Positions 51,250-60,514 of a DNA stretch of 64,000 bases are shown in pieces (positions within the stretch are counted from its first letter, which is position 1; each line of letters opens with the position of its first letter). The position numbers and the translations under genes were made by a program. This stretch comes from GCA-2709075 sp964492555 (GTDB taxonomy: Bacteria > Pseudomonadota > Alphaproteobacteria > MPNO01 > UBA2964), in the NCBI GenBank assembly GCA_964492555.1, contig CAZBKQ010000003.1, positions 62,001-126,000 on the forward strand, written 5' to 3'. The notes under the pieces were generated by a model. The model saw nothing but the letters and a program-made list of their open reading frames with translations, searched no databases and was not told where the DNA came from.

Positions 51250-51381
51250 TGAATTCTAATCGGGTTTCCGCCCGTTCCTGTGCATATTAAGCGGTTCTTT
51301 ACCGTGCCGATTAACCGCCTCTTCAAGGAATTCTGCGAAGGTGACTCCCGGTCTCGGAGCGCATTGGCGGGGTTCTTCAGG

Positions 51382-51861
51382 ATGAAGGTTAGGTCGATAG
51401 TTTTTGCCGGTATTTTGGGCGCGTTGGTGGTTTCCGACGGCGCGGTCGCGGCAGGCGGGCCATCGGGTCAGGGAAAAGACGCAAAGCAGAAAGACGACAC
51501 GCTGGATGGTGTTCATGATTTGTCGCTGTTCAGCTTTTTGCAAAGCTATGGCCCGCGCGGCCGCGAATCCTATCCTGTGCTGGTGACGTTGTGCGTCAAA
51601 GGGCGGGATGGCGCGGAATATTTCTGCTATAGCCAGCCGCGGCTTCGCGACGCGGTGTTGGGCGTTTTCTCCTTCGGGCGCGGCGTGCGCGATGCAAAGC
51701 ACAATCTCGATCGTTACAAGCCGAAACTCTAGCGCGCGGTATCCCGCGTGGTCCCGCGCAAGGCGCTCAACGGTGTTGTGCTGCGCGCAGGGCAAAGCGC
51801 GGCGGAATTCACCCCGGACATCAATGTGACGCGTAGTGTTTGCAGAGCCTTGAACGAATAA
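51382..51861 (+). pseudogene. Small exported protein interrupted by an in-frame TAG at 51730
   Basis: ATG 51382 opens a signal peptide (MKVRSIVFAGILGALVVSDGAVAAGG). The first 116 codons end at TAG 51730-51732 after DRYKPKL. The same frame then stays open for 42 high-GC3 codons (RAVSRVVPRKALNGVV...VCRALNE) to TAA 51859-51861, which abuts a strong terminator. I therefore read the original gene as about 159 aa, interrupted by an amber codon one base away from GAG, CAG or AAG. It may be a recent nonsense mutation, a sequencing error, or a shortened but functional protein. The family is unknown. Confidence 0.6.
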
Positions 51862-51864
51862 ACG

Positions 51865-51900
51865 AAAAACGCCGGCGGGTGAGGCCGGCGTTTTTGTTTC
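51865..51900. terminator. Bidirectional Rho-independent terminator
   Basis: AAAAACGCCGGC (51865-51876) pairs with GCCGGCGTTTTT (51884-51895) around a 7-base loop, with U-rich tails in both directions. It serves the small exported protein gene and the convergent ubiD pair. Confidence 0.93.
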
Positions 51901-51915
51901 TGATGGAAGGCGGGA

Positions 51916-53463
51916 TCAGTCCTCGAACCCGTATTCCTTCCAGCGCGCGTTGACCTTGTCCATGTCTTCCTTGTGGGGTGCGACGGTGGGCGGGTAACGA
52001 TCGCCGTTATATTGCTCTTCCGGCTCGAAATCGAGATTGACCGTGGCGTCAATCAGGATACGGCACCATTTGCCCGTGCCGTAGAGCATCGGGTCGCGGT
52101 CCTTGAGCCGGGTCGACGGATCCAGCAGCGAGCCGAAATTCGCCGGGAAGAAGACCACATCGTCTTCCGCCGCGTTGACGCGATAGGCATAGGCCCAGTC
52201 GACCGCGCCGTAATCGCGGATATCGATATCCTGATCCAGCACCCAGACATTCTTGTAACGCAGATGCGCCGAATTCGATCCCCACAGCGCCGCCGCCGCC
52301 TGCTTGGCCTGGCCGCGATAGGTCTGGTTAAGCTGGATGAACACGGTGGTACCGTTATTGGCGGGCGAACAATGCACATCGGTGACGCCCGGCACGCCGG
52401 CGCGTTCCAGCACGTTCCAGGCGACTCCGGCGCGCTGGATCGAGCTCATGACACTGTTTTCATTGAGCATTTTCGGCAGGGTGCCTTCCAGCGTGCCGCG
52501 GAAGACCGGGTTGTTGCGGTGGGTGATGCAGGTCACCTTGGTGACGTGCTTCGGCCCGGCGTCCCCGCCGAAATAGCCCGGATATTCGCCGAACGGCCCT
52601 TCCATTTCAAAAGTCGCCGGGTCGGGATCGATATAGCCTTCAATCACCAGCTCTGCACTGGCCGGCACCATGATGTCGTTGGTTTCGCATTTCACCAGCT
52701 CAACCGGTTCGCCGCGGATTGAGCCCATCACGTCATATTCCGAAACACCGGTCGGCACCGGGGCGGAGGCGCAATAGGGCAAAGACGGCTCCCAGCCATA
52801 GACATGGGCGACCGGCATTTTCTGGCCGCGTTCGGCCCATTTCTCGAAATGGACACCCCAGTTCTGGGCCCGCCACAACAGCACCGGCAGGGTATCTTTC
52901 TGGCCGATCATGCCGCGATAGATGCCGAGATTATGCACCCCTGTATCCGGGTCCATCGTCACGGTCGCCTGGAAGGTGTTGATATAGCGGCCGCCATCCT
53001 CGCGATGCCATTTCGGCACCGGAAAGTCGAACAGGTTGATGTCGTCGCCGGTCAGGATGTTCTCCTTCACCGGGCCGGTTTCGACTTCGACGGGTTCAAT
53101 CCGCCGGGACAGGTAATAACGCGTGGCGAGCACGAGATCGCCCGCCGGGGCGTCCTTGGGCAGGCCCAGCGTCATCGCCAGACGCGAATAGTTCGACATC
53201 CCGCCGGTGAAGAGCTGCGAACAGCGCGCATCGTCGCCGTTATAGCCGGAGATGTTCTTGAACAGGATCGCCGGGCCTTCGCCGGTGCCGAACGCCTTGC
53301 GGGCGATAGTGCCAAGCTCGCAATCCCAGTCCACCTCGACGTCGATTTCCTGCAGGTCGTCTTCTTCCCTGATCGCGTCGATCCAGCCGCGCAGATCGTC
53401 AAAGACACGCGGCTGCAGCCGGTTGGATACGCCACCAAAAGCATCGATTTCGTTATCAGCCAT
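51916..53463 (-). CDS. UbiD-family decarboxylase, second of a tandem pair (515 aa)
   Basis: UbiD fold with VHNLGIYRG (Arg near 183), RGEPVELVKCET (250-261) and EGPFGEYPG (E288, E293), the prFMN active-site acids. It shares long stretches with the gene upstream, including DLRGWIDA, TGPVKENILTG and NQTYRGQAKQ, so the two arose by duplication. Substrate unknown; UbiD relatives of this size act on phthalate-type, gallate-type or unsaturated acids. It begins 38 bp after the stop of the first copy and ends at the bidirectional terminator. Confidence 0.93.
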   Translation of the reverse strand: MADNEIDAFGGVSNRLQPRVFDDLRGWIDAIREEDDLQEIDVEVDWDCELGTIARKAFGTGEGPAILFKNISGYNGDDARCSQLFTGGMSNYSRLAMTLGLPKDAPAGDLVLATRYYLSRRIEPVEVETGPVKENILTGDDINLFDFPVPKWHREDGGRYINTFQATVTMDPDTGVHNLGIYRGMIGQKDTLPVLLWRAQNWGVHFEKWAERGQKMPVAHVYGWEPSLPYCASAPVPTGVSEYDVMGSIRGEPVELVKCETNDIMVPASAELVIEGYIDPDPATFEMEGPFGEYPGYFGGDAGPKHVTKVTCITHRNNPVFRGTLEGTLPKMLNENSVMSSIQRAGVAWNVLERAGVPGVTDVHCSPANNGTTVFIQLNQTYRGQAKQAAAALWGSNSAHLRYKNVWVLDQDIDIRDYGAVDWAYAYRVNAAEDDVVFFPANFGSLLDPSTRLKDRDPMLYGTGKWCRILIDATVNLDFEPEEQYNGDRYPPTVAPHKEDMDKVNARWKEYGFED

Positions 53464-53501
53464 TTTCTCTTTCGTTTCTCCAGAAAGTCAGCGGGCCGGG
53501 T

Positions 53502-55046
53502 CTAGATAAGACCCTTGCCCCATTTATCGAGACCCAGCTCCGTCCAGCGGGCGCGGGCTTTCGCCTGATCCTCAGGCGAGGGGTGAACCGTCGGCGGCCA
53601 GCGGCGGCCCTGATCGTCGGGTTCGTAATCCAGATTGATCGTGCAATCCAGCAGCACGCGGTGCCATTTGCCGGTGCCGAACAGATGCACGTTGGAATCG
53701 CGGGCGCGAATGCTCGGGTCCAGCCCCGCGCCCCAGGTCGAGGGGAAAACAATCAGGTCATCTTCGCCGGCATTGAAGCGCCAGGCAAATGCCCAGTCGA
53801 TCGCGCCGTAATCATGAACGTCGATATCCTGATCGACCACGAAAACATGCTTGTAGCGCACATGAGAGGCGGAATTGCCCCACAGCGCCGCCGCCACCTG
53901 TTTGGCCTGGCCGCGATAGGTCTGGTTGATCTGCACCGCGACATTGATACCCGCCTGAATGGGCATGCCGAACACGTCGGTGACGCCCGGCACGCCGGCT
54001 GTTTCAAGCGCGTTCCACGCCGTGGCCGAGCGCTGGATCGAGCTCATGATGTGGTTTTCGCCGTAAGAGCCCGGCACCGCGCCTTCCAGCGCGCCGCGCA
54101 GGATCGGCTTGTCGCGATGGGTGATCGCGGTGACGCGCGCGACATGTTTCGGCGTCTGCTCGGTCGCGTAATAGCCGGTGAATTCGGCGTAAGGCCCTTC
54201 CGGCCGGAAGCTCTGCGGATCGGTGGAGACCCAGCCCTCGATAACGATTTCGGCGCTCGCCGGCACCTGCAGCGGCACGGTCTCGCAATCGACCAGTTCC
54301 ACAGGCTCGCCGCGAATGGCGCCCATCACCTCATATTCCGAGACATCACGCGGCACCGGCGACCCGGCGGTGAAGCCCATTGAGGGTTCCCAGCCGATAA
54401 CAAAAGCAACCGGCATTTCATCGCCGCGCGCCATGTGCTTGGCGTAATGATTGCCCCAGCCCTGGGCCCGCCAGAGCAGCAGGCCGATATTGGCCTGATC
54501 AAGCGCCATGCCACGATAGATGCCGACATTATGAATGCCGGTATCGGGGTCCTTGGTAACGCAGCCCGAATAGGTGTTGATATAGCGCCCGCCATCATCC
54601 CGGTTCCATTTCGGAATCGGGAATTTGTAGAGATCGATATCGCGCCCGGTCAGGATATTGTCCTTTACCGGGCCGGTGCGTACGGTCTTGGGTTCCACCC
54701 GTTCCTGAAAGATATAGCGGCAGATTTTCACCATATCGCGGATCGGGGTATCGGGCTTCAGCCCGAACATCATGGCGAGGCGCGAATAGCTGCCCTGGCC
54801 GTTGGTGAAGACCTGGCTGCTGACAGCGTCGTCGCTGTTGTAATCCTTGATATTATTGAACAGGAAGGCGGGACCGGCGCCGGTTCCCTGCGCCATGCGG
54901 ACGATGGTGCCAAGTTCGGTATCCCAGTCGACCTCCTGATTGAACTCCGCGAGTTCGTCGGCGGCACGCAACGCGTCGATCCAGCCACGCAAATCGCCAT
55001 AGGCGACGGGTTTACGATCAACGCGATCTTCAACTGATTTGGACAA
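53502..55046 (-). CDS. UbiD-family decarboxylase, first of a tandem pair (514 aa)
   Basis: Paralogue of the downstream gene. It has VGIYRG (R178), RGEPVELVDCET (245-255) and EGPYAEFTGYY (E283, E288), retaining both catalytic Glu although Gly becomes Ala within the motif. The divergence between the copies suggests different substrates or a hetero-oligomer. The start at ATG 55046 follows GGGAAAAACC. The divergent promoter shared with the PhyH-like gene contains the CATACG-N4-CGTATG repeat. No ubiX is seen nearby. Confidence 0.93.
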   Translation of the reverse strand: MSKSVEDRVDRKPVAYGDLRGWIDALRAADELAEFNQEVDWDTELGTIVRMAQGTGAGPAFLFNNIKDYNSDDAVSSQVFTNGQGSYSRLAMMFGLKPDTPIRDMVKICRYIFQERVEPKTVRTGPVKDNILTGRDIDLYKFPIPKWNRDDGGRYINTYSGCVTKDPDTGIHNVGIYRGMALDQANIGLLLWRAQGWGNHYAKHMARGDEMPVAFVIGWEPSMGFTAGSPVPRDVSEYEVMGAIRGEPVELVDCETVPLQVPASAEIVIEGWVSTDPQSFRPEGPYAEFTGYYATEQTPKHVARVTAITHRDKPILRGALEGAVPGSYGENHIMSSIQRSATAWNALETAGVPGVTDVFGMPIQAGINVAVQINQTYRGQAKQVAAALWGNSASHVRYKHVFVVDQDIDVHDYGAIDWAFAWRFNAGEDDLIVFPSTWGAGLDPSIRARDSNVHLFGTGKWHRVLLDCTINLDYEPDDQGRRWPPTVHPSPEDQAKARARWTELGLDKWGKGLI

Positions 55047-55101
55047 TGGTTTTTCCCGGTTTTTCAGTTATCCCAATCGGATATTGGGCGACTTTCTATG
55101 C

Positions 55102-55117
55102 CATACGCTACCGTATG
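55102..55117. promoter_or_regulatory. 6-4-6 inverted repeat in the ubiD/phyH divergent promoter
   Basis: CATACG-CTAC-CGTATG, perfect 6-base arms, 56 bases before the ubiD ATG and about 97 before the phyH-like ATG. A close variant with the same spacing lies at 60515-60530 before the thioesterase gene. Confidence 0.6.
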
Positions 55118-55213
55118 TCCACCTGAGGCGGCCATGCGCCGGACGCATCTTGCCTATGCGGCGGCGGCGGCGCTATTCTAGTGGGATGGAATAAATCTGC
55201 GAGGGACTGGAAA

Positions 55214-56035
55214 ATGGGCAAGGTGCTGACCGAAAAACAGGTTGAAAGCTACAATTCCAACGGTTTTCTGGGGCCGATTGACCTTCTGACAGAAGATGAG
55301 GCGCTGAAGGTGCGCCAGAAGATCGAATCCGTGGAAGAGGAATTCGGCGAACAAATTCAATCGCGTTGCAAGATCAAGGCCCATATCCCGTTTCCGTTCC
55401 TGTGTGAGTTGATTTCCCACCCGAGGCTGCTTGACGCGGTCGAGGACATTATCGGGCCCAATATCCTGTGTTGGGGGTCGAGCTTTTTTCAGAAAGAAGC
55501 GCATGACCCCGGCTTTGTCTCCTGGCATCAGGATTCGACCTATTACGGGTTGGAGCCCTGTGAAACGCTGACCGCCTGGATCGCTATATCGGAATCCTCA
55601 TTGGAATCCGGCTGCATACATTTCATACCCGGATCGCACAATCAGGGCATTTACGAGCATGAGGAAACCCAGGCGGAGAACAATATTCTGTCGCGTGGCC
55701 AGACGGTCGCCGGTGTCGATGACACCAACGCCGTGCCGGTGTCGCTGAAAGCCGGGCAGTTTTCGTTTCATAAGGAAGATGTGCTGCATGCATCCGACCC
55801 GAATGTGTCGGATGACCGGCGGATCGGGCTCTCGATCCATTATATTACGCCTGAAATCAAGGAAACGCGTTTTCCGGGCGCCAGCGCCATGCTGCTGCGC
55901 GGTGAAGATACACACGGCCACTGGAAGGCGGACCCCTGGCCGAAGCAGGATTTCGACCCCGCCGCGATGGTGGAACTCGACCGGGTCTGGAAGATGTATC
56001 AGATGAAGCCCGAAGACCGGGACGCGGTCGCCTGA
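55214..56035 (+). CDS. Phytanoyl-CoA dioxygenase-family Fe(II)/2-oxoglutarate enzyme (273 aa)
   Basis: PhyH-superfamily hydroxylase with the iron triad in WHQDSTYY (H105, D107) and LHASDPN (H192), and the 2-oxoglutarate Arg in DRRIGLSIHY (about 202-203). ATG 55214 (MGKVLTEKQV) with GAGGGA upstream is the better start. Likely hydroxylates a small acid or acyl compound. It is divergent from the tandem ubiD genes, and its TGA overlaps the probable CTG start of the hydrolase that follows. Confidence 0.9.
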   Translation: MGKVLTEKQVESYNSNGFLGPIDLLTEDEALKVRQKIESVEEEFGEQIQSRCKIKAHIPFPFLCELISHPRLLDAVEDIIGPNILCWGSSFFQKEAHDPGFVSWHQDSTYYGLEPCETLTAWIAISESSLESGCIHFIPGSHNQGIYEHEETQAENNILSRGQTVAGVDDTNAVPVSLKAGQFSFHKEDVLHASDPNVSDDRRIGLSIHYITPEIKETRFPGASAMLLRGEDTHGHWKADPWPKQDFDPAAMVELDRVWKMYQMKPEDRDAVA

Positions 56036-56847
56036 CGCTTCAGTCCGCCGAGATTGCCGGACGGAAGCTGGCCTGGCGCGACGCCGGGCAGGGTGATGCC
56101 GTGTTTTTCATGCATGGCATCGGCGGCGCATCGGAAAACTGGTCCGCGCAGCTTGCCGGCCTTTCCGATCAATTTCGCGTCATTGCCTGGGATATGCCGG
56201 GTTATGGCGGATCGGACGATCTGCCCGATCCCGCGCCGGACACGGGGGCGTATGCGGCGGCCGCCCTTGCCTTGTTGGATTTTTTGGAAATCGAAAGATG
56301 TCATCTCGTCGGGCAATCGGTGGCGGCATTGATTGCCGGGCATATCGCCGCCCGGCATCCCGGTCGTTTGCTGTCCCTGACGCTTTCTCATCCGCTGACC
56401 GGGCTCGGCGGGTTGCCGGATGAGGAAAGGGAACAGCTGCGCGCGGCGCGTCTCGGCCTGTTCGAGGCGCTGGGGCCGATGCGCTTTGCCTATGAAAAAG
56501 GTCCGGCGATCCTGGCCCCCGGTGTGGCTGATGCCGTACGCGACAAGGCCGTGGAAACGATGGCGAGGGTCAGACCGGACGGCTTCCGCCAGGCGGTCGA
56601 GATGATGAGCCAGTCGGATCTGTTTGCCGATTTGCCGCAAATCGGCCCGCCCGTGCTGGTGATAGGGGGGGAATTCGATCCCGTCGCGCCGGAAAAAACC
56701 TGCCGGGCGGTCGCGCAATCGTTAAAAAACAGCCGTCTGGAGATTGTTTCCGGGGTGGGTCATTACAGCGCGATGGAGCGCGCGGACGCGGTTAACGGCA
56801 TTTTGGCGGAATTTTTTCGCCGTTCCCCTGCCTTAAAATGGTCTTGA
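56032..56847 (+). CDS. Alpha/beta hydrolase with probable CTG start (about 271 aa)
   Basis: FFMHGIGGASENW gives the oxyanion loop, HLVGQSVAALIAG the nucleophile Ser, GGEFDPVAP the Asp and GVGHYSAMER the His. The usual N-terminal strands (TLQSAEIAGRKLAWRDAGQGDA) lie upstream of the first GTG (56101). In this frame back to the preceding stop there is no ATG, GTG or TTG. CTG at 56032 overlaps the phyH TGA as CTGA, mirroring the common ATGA coupling. I favour a CTG start or an A-to-C change. Otherwise the protein starts at 56101 and lacks its first strands. Confidence 0.82.
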   Translation: MTLQSAEIAGRKLAWRDAGQGDAVFFMHGIGGASENWSAQLAGLSDQFRVIAWDMPGYGGSDDLPDPAPDTGAYAAAALALLDFLEIERCHLVGQSVAALIAGHIAARHPGRLLSLTLSHPLTGLGGLPDEEREQLRAARLGLFEALGPMRFAYEKGPAILAPGVADAVRDKAVETMARVRPDGFRQAVEMMSQSDLFADLPQIGPPVLVIGGEFDPVAPEKTCRAVAQSLKNSRLEIVSGVGHYSAMERADAVNGILAEFFRRSPALKWS

Positions 56848-56936
56848 CCCCCGATTCATACTTGAAAGCGGCAGGCAGGCGTGTACAGTCTCGCCAGTAT
56901 TATTGCGTTCACATGACAGACAGGGAGATTTCTGTG

Positions 56937-57899
56937 ATGAAATTTGTAACTTTTGGCCTTGCCGCTGCCGGCGCTCTTGCGTTTGCCACCACGGCTTCGG
57001 CCCAGACTTTCGGCATTGGTTCCACCAAGGCCGGCGCGGTCGCACAGATCACCGCGACCATTTCCAAGGCAGTTTCCGAACACGCCCCGGGCGTCCAGAT
57101 GCGCAAGCAGACCATGGGCGGCACCCAGCAATATATTCCGGTGGTCAATGCCGGTGAGCTTGGCTTCGGCATTTCCAACATTTCTCAGTATTATATGTCC
57201 CAGGAAGGCGTCGGCCTGTCCGAGGGCAAGAAGTACACCGACCTTCGCCTGATCGCGACGATGATGAAATTCACCGTCAGCCCGGTTGTCGGTGTAAAAT
57301 CCGGCATCAACCGGGTTGCCGACCTCAAGGGCAAGCGCATTGCGTCGGGCTTCAAGGGCTCCCCGCTTTTCACCTACATCACCAGCGGCGCGCTGGCGAC
57401 CGACAATCTGACCTATGACGATGTCAAGAAGGTTCCGCAGGTCGGTCTGGTGCAGCACTGGCGTGCGTTCATCTCCGGCAAGGTCGACATGGCGATTGCC
57501 GCGGCCGGCACGGGCTGGGTCAAGCAGATGCAGGCCAAGATCGACGGCGGCGTGAAGCATTTGTCGTTTGATGAGTCGCCGGAAGCGCTGAAGCGGATGC
57601 AGAAATGGTTCCCGCGGGCGGAATGGCAGATTGTGAAACCGGCCAAGGGTCTTACCGGTGTTCTGAAGCCGACCAACTTCGTGTCCTATGACTTCCTGCT
57701 CTGGACCCACAAGGGCATGTCCGACGCGGTCGCCTACAAGGTGGCCAAGGTCATGCACACCCAGGAAAAGCAGCTTAAGGCTGGCGGTCCGCTGTGGCGT
57801 TCCTTTGAGGCCAATGCGCGCCTGCAGAAGGATCACGGATTCCCGTACCATCCGGGCGCCGTCAACTACTACAAGGAAGCCGGTCTCTGGAAGCGTTGA
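56937..57899 (+). CDS. TAXI-family TRAP transporter solute-binding protein (320 aa)
   Basis: Signal peptide (ending TTASA), then FGIGSTKAGAVAQITATISKAVSEHAPGVQMRKQTMGGTQQYIPVVNAGELGFGI, the TAXI pattern. Binds a carboxylate in the periplasm and delivers it to the fused permease encoded next. ATG 56937 follows AGGGAG. The terminator-like hairpin after it should keep binding protein in excess over permease. Confidence 0.92.
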   Translation: MKFVTFGLAAAGALAFATTASAQTFGIGSTKAGAVAQITATISKAVSEHAPGVQMRKQTMGGTQQYIPVVNAGELGFGISNISQYYMSQEGVGLSEGKKYTDLRLIATMMKFTVSPVVGVKSGINRVADLKGKRIASGFKGSPLFTYITSGALATDNLTYDDVKKVPQVGLVQHWRAFISGKVDMAIAAAGTGWVKQMQAKIDGGVKHLSFDESPEALKRMQKWFPRAEWQIVKPAKGLTGVLKPTNFVSYDFLLWTHKGMSDAVAYKVAKVMHTQEKQLKAGGPLWRSFEANARLQKDHGFPYHPGAVNYYKEAGLWKR

Positions 57900-57934
57900 G
57901 ACCCGGTTCGTATGAACTGATCCTGTAACGAATT

Positions 57935-57968
57935 CGCCCGCGTCCCCCATTGGGTTCGCGGGCGTTTT
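57935..57968 (+). terminator. Terminator/attenuator between TAXI binding protein and permease
   Basis: CGCCCGCG (57935-57942) pairs with CGCGGGCG (57957-57964), followed by TTTT; the 14-base loop can form a small inner stem (CCCATTGGG). Partial read-through would set the binding-protein to permease ratio. Confidence 0.75.
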
Positions 57969-58028
57969 CCGTTTTTATTCTGAAACGGCACCGGAAAACA
58001 CGGTGGATTTATAAGGCGGAGATGGGAC

Positions 58029-60020
58029 GTGGCTGATAATTCGACGACCGAAGCGACTCCTGAGAATAAAAAGGGCGCGGCCCTGATCGCGGAATGGGTT
58101 GAAAGCCCGTTTGTGAAATCATCTTGCCTGTTTTTGGGAGCTTTTGTAACGCTCATTGCGCTCGCCTGGGCAATCGAACTTCCCTTGAAGCTGGGTTTTC
58201 AGTGGTTCGATGAACAGGCGATGGTGGCCTGCCTTGGGCTGGTGATTGCCATTGTCTTTATCCGTTACCCCGTTCACGGGGGGCGTGAACGGAAGAGCGT
58301 TCCTTGGTATGACGCCGTCTGCGCCGTTCTCGGTTTCGGCACCGCCGCCTATCTGATTTTTATCTATGAGGATATTGAGCTGAACCCGTTCGCCATGCGC
58401 GATCAGATGTTCTGGATCAGCCTGATATTATTGCCGTTGGTCTGGGAATCGCTGCGCCGCACGGCGGGGTGGAGTCTGACCATCATCTTCAGCGCGTTCG
58501 TTATTTACGCCTTTCTCGGCCATCTGGTGCCGGGCGATATGTTCAAGGGGGTGGAGCAAGCCCCGCATCGTCTGATCGCGGAACTGGGGACGAATAATGC
58601 TTCGATCCTCGGTCTGCCGCTCAAGATTATCGTTCTTACCGTCGTCCTGTTTATATGGATGGGACAGCTGCTGCTGCACACCGGCGCCTCGGAATGGTTT
58701 ACCGATGTCGCCGCCGCTCTGATGGGGCGGTCGCGCGGCGGGTCGGCAAAGATTGCGGTTGTTGCTTCCGGCTTTTTCGGATCGATTTCCGGTTCCGCCG
58801 TGGCGAACGTTGCGTCCACTGGCGTTATCACCATCCCGTTGATGCAACAGGCGGGATATGACCGGAAAAGCGCCGGCGCGATTGAGGCTGTGGCCTCCAC
58901 CGGCGGACAGATCATGCCGCCGATCATGGGCGCCGCCGCCTTCCTGATGGCGGAAATTCTGGAGCTCGAATATACCGAGATTATTCTGGCCGCCCTGGTG
59001 CCGGCCGCACTCTATTACCTGGCGGTCTTTGTTCAGGTCGATCTGGAAGCGGCGAAGAACAAGATCGCGCCGTTGCCGAAGGACCGCATTCCGTTGATCG
59101 GAAGGGTCATGAAGGAAGGCTGGTTTTTCATCCTTCCTTATGTCGTCCTCGTCTATACGCTTTTCTCGCTCAACTTGCCGCCGCAGGAATCCGCCTTCTG
59201 GGCGGCAATATCCGTGGCGATCGTCAGTATCATCTTTGGATATAAGGGGCATCGCATTACCCCGGCTCAGCTTTGGGATTCCATCGCGGGTTGTGGGCGC
59301 GCCTCCGCTGATATCGTCGCGATCGGCGCCATGGCGGGGATTATCATCTCCATCCTCGACCGCACCGGTCTGGGACAGGCGCTGACCCTGCTGCTGGCGG
59401 CGGTCGGCGAGGACAGCATCTTCCTGCTTCTGGTCCTGACGGCGATCGTGTCTATCCTGCTCGGGATGGGTATGCCGACCTCGGCGATCTATCTGCTGCT
59501 GGCCACCATGATCGCGCCGTCGCTGATCAAGCTCGGCATTCACCCCATCGCGGCGCATATGTTCGTGCTGTATTTCGGGCTGATGTCGATGATCACGCCA
59601 CCAGTGGCGATAGCCGCCTTTGCGGCCGCGTCACTATCCGGGGCAAAACCGATGGAGACCGGCGTGACGGCGGTACGGCTTGGCTGGATTGCCTATGTCA
59701 TCCCGTTTGTCTTTGTGCTGTCGCCCGCATTGCTGGGGCAAGGTACGGCGTTCGAAATCATTGAAGCCACTGCCACCGCCCTGATCGGTGTCTGGTTCGG
59801 CTCCTGCGGTTTGATCGGCTTTGTGTTTGGTCCGCAAAACGGATTCAACAGGCTTTTGCTCTTTGTTTCCGGCGTTCTCATGCTGTTGCCGGCTTCTGCC
59901 ATTGATCACGGGTTCCTGTTGAACGGGATCGGATTCGTGATCGGCGCCCTGGTGGCCGGTAAGGATTATTTGACGCACCGCAAGGACAAGCCTGCCGAAC
60001 AGGCGGCGGGTGGAGAGTAA
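58029..60020 (+). CDS. TRAP transporter fused 4TM/12TM permease, TAXI type (663 aa)
   Basis: Small (DctQ-like) and large (DctM-like) subunits are fused in one polypeptide. The large part has FFGSISGSAVANVASTGVITIPLM, GGQIMPPIMGAAAFLMAE and GMGMPTSAIYLLLATMIAPSLI, with PVAIAAFAAASLSGAKP late. Proton- or sodium-driven import with the preceding binding protein. GTG 58029 has GGAG-like bases upstream. Converges on the thioesterase gene. Confidence 0.94.
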   Translation: MADNSTTEATPENKKGAALIAEWVESPFVKSSCLFLGAFVTLIALAWAIELPLKLGFQWFDEQAMVACLGLVIAIVFIRYPVHGGRERKSVPWYDAVCAVLGFGTAAYLIFIYEDIELNPFAMRDQMFWISLILLPLVWESLRRTAGWSLTIIFSAFVIYAFLGHLVPGDMFKGVEQAPHRLIAELGTNNASILGLPLKIIVLTVVLFIWMGQLLLHTGASEWFTDVAAALMGRSRGGSAKIAVVASGFFGSISGSAVANVASTGVITIPLMQQAGYDRKSAGAIEAVASTGGQIMPPIMGAAAFLMAEILELEYTEIILAALVPAALYYLAVFVQVDLEAAKNKIAPLPKDRIPLIGRVMKEGWFFILPYVVLVYTLFSLNLPPQESAFWAAISVAIVSIIFGYKGHRITPAQLWDSIAGCGRASADIVAIGAMAGIIISILDRTGLGQALTLLLAAVGEDSIFLLLVLTAIVSILLGMGMPTSAIYLLLATMIAPSLIKLGIHPIAAHMFVLYFGLMSMITPPVAIAAFAAASLSGAKPMETGVTAVRLGWIAYVIPFVFVLSPALLGQGTAFEIIEATATALIGVWFGSCGLIGFVFGPQNGFNRLLLFVSGVLMLLPASAIDHGFLLNGIGFVIGALVAGKDYLTHRKDKPAEQAAGGE

Positions 60021-60041
60021 GAGGGGGGGCTCGGCCGGGGT

Positions 60042-60497
60042 TTAAATCTCCGGCCGTTCCCTTACCAGGCTCTTGCCTTTTTCGAAAATTTCCTCCGGCC
60101 AGGGCACGGCCTTGCGCGCAATGGTGTCGAGCGATACGCATATCTGGTCGTTGATCGCGCAAATCTCATCGGTGCAGGGGTCCAGCATCACCGCCCAGAC
60201 ATGCAGGCTCTTGGGTGTGAAGTTGATCAGGCAGGACCGCACCTGGATCAGATCGCCGGGCAGGATTTCCCGCTTATATTCGTAATTTTCCGTCACCGCC
60301 GCCATGCCGCGATTATTCTCGCGCATATAGCTGGGCGTGATCCCGGCGGTGGTGAAGGTGAAATAGGCGGATTCGTTAAATGCCCGGCTGTAATAGCGCA
60401 CATTGGCGTGATCCATGTGGTCGGTTTCCATCGGGTAAAACATGCCCTGATAGGAAATCGTAAAATCCGCAAAGCGCTCAAGCGGTGACTCGCTCAT
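60042..60497 (-). CDS. Acyl-CoA thioesterase, hotdog fold (151 aa)
   Basis: 4HBT-type thioesterase with METDHMDHANVRYYSRAFNE (Asp/Asn active-site block) and NYEYKREILPGDLIQVRSCL. Probably hydrolyses a small aryl- or acyl-CoA. It is preceded by its own 6-4-6 repeat (60515-60530), so it can be transcribed apart from the SDR gene upstream. Confidence 0.87.
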   Translation of the reverse strand: MSESPLERFADFTISYQGMFYPMETDHMDHANVRYYSRAFNESAYFTFTTAGITPSYMRENNRGMAAVTENYEYKREILPGDLIQVRSCLINFTPKSLHVWAVMLDPCTDEICAINDQICVSLDTIARKAVPWPEEIFEKGKSLVRERPEI

Positions 60498-60514
60498 CTG
60501 ATCCGTTCTTCTTC

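Noticed and set aside
60032..60056. 7-bp CGGCCGG/CCGGCCG hairpin between the TRAP permease and thioesterase genes
   Set aside because: It overlaps the thioesterase 3' end, has a long loop and lacks a U-tract, so it is not called as a terminator.
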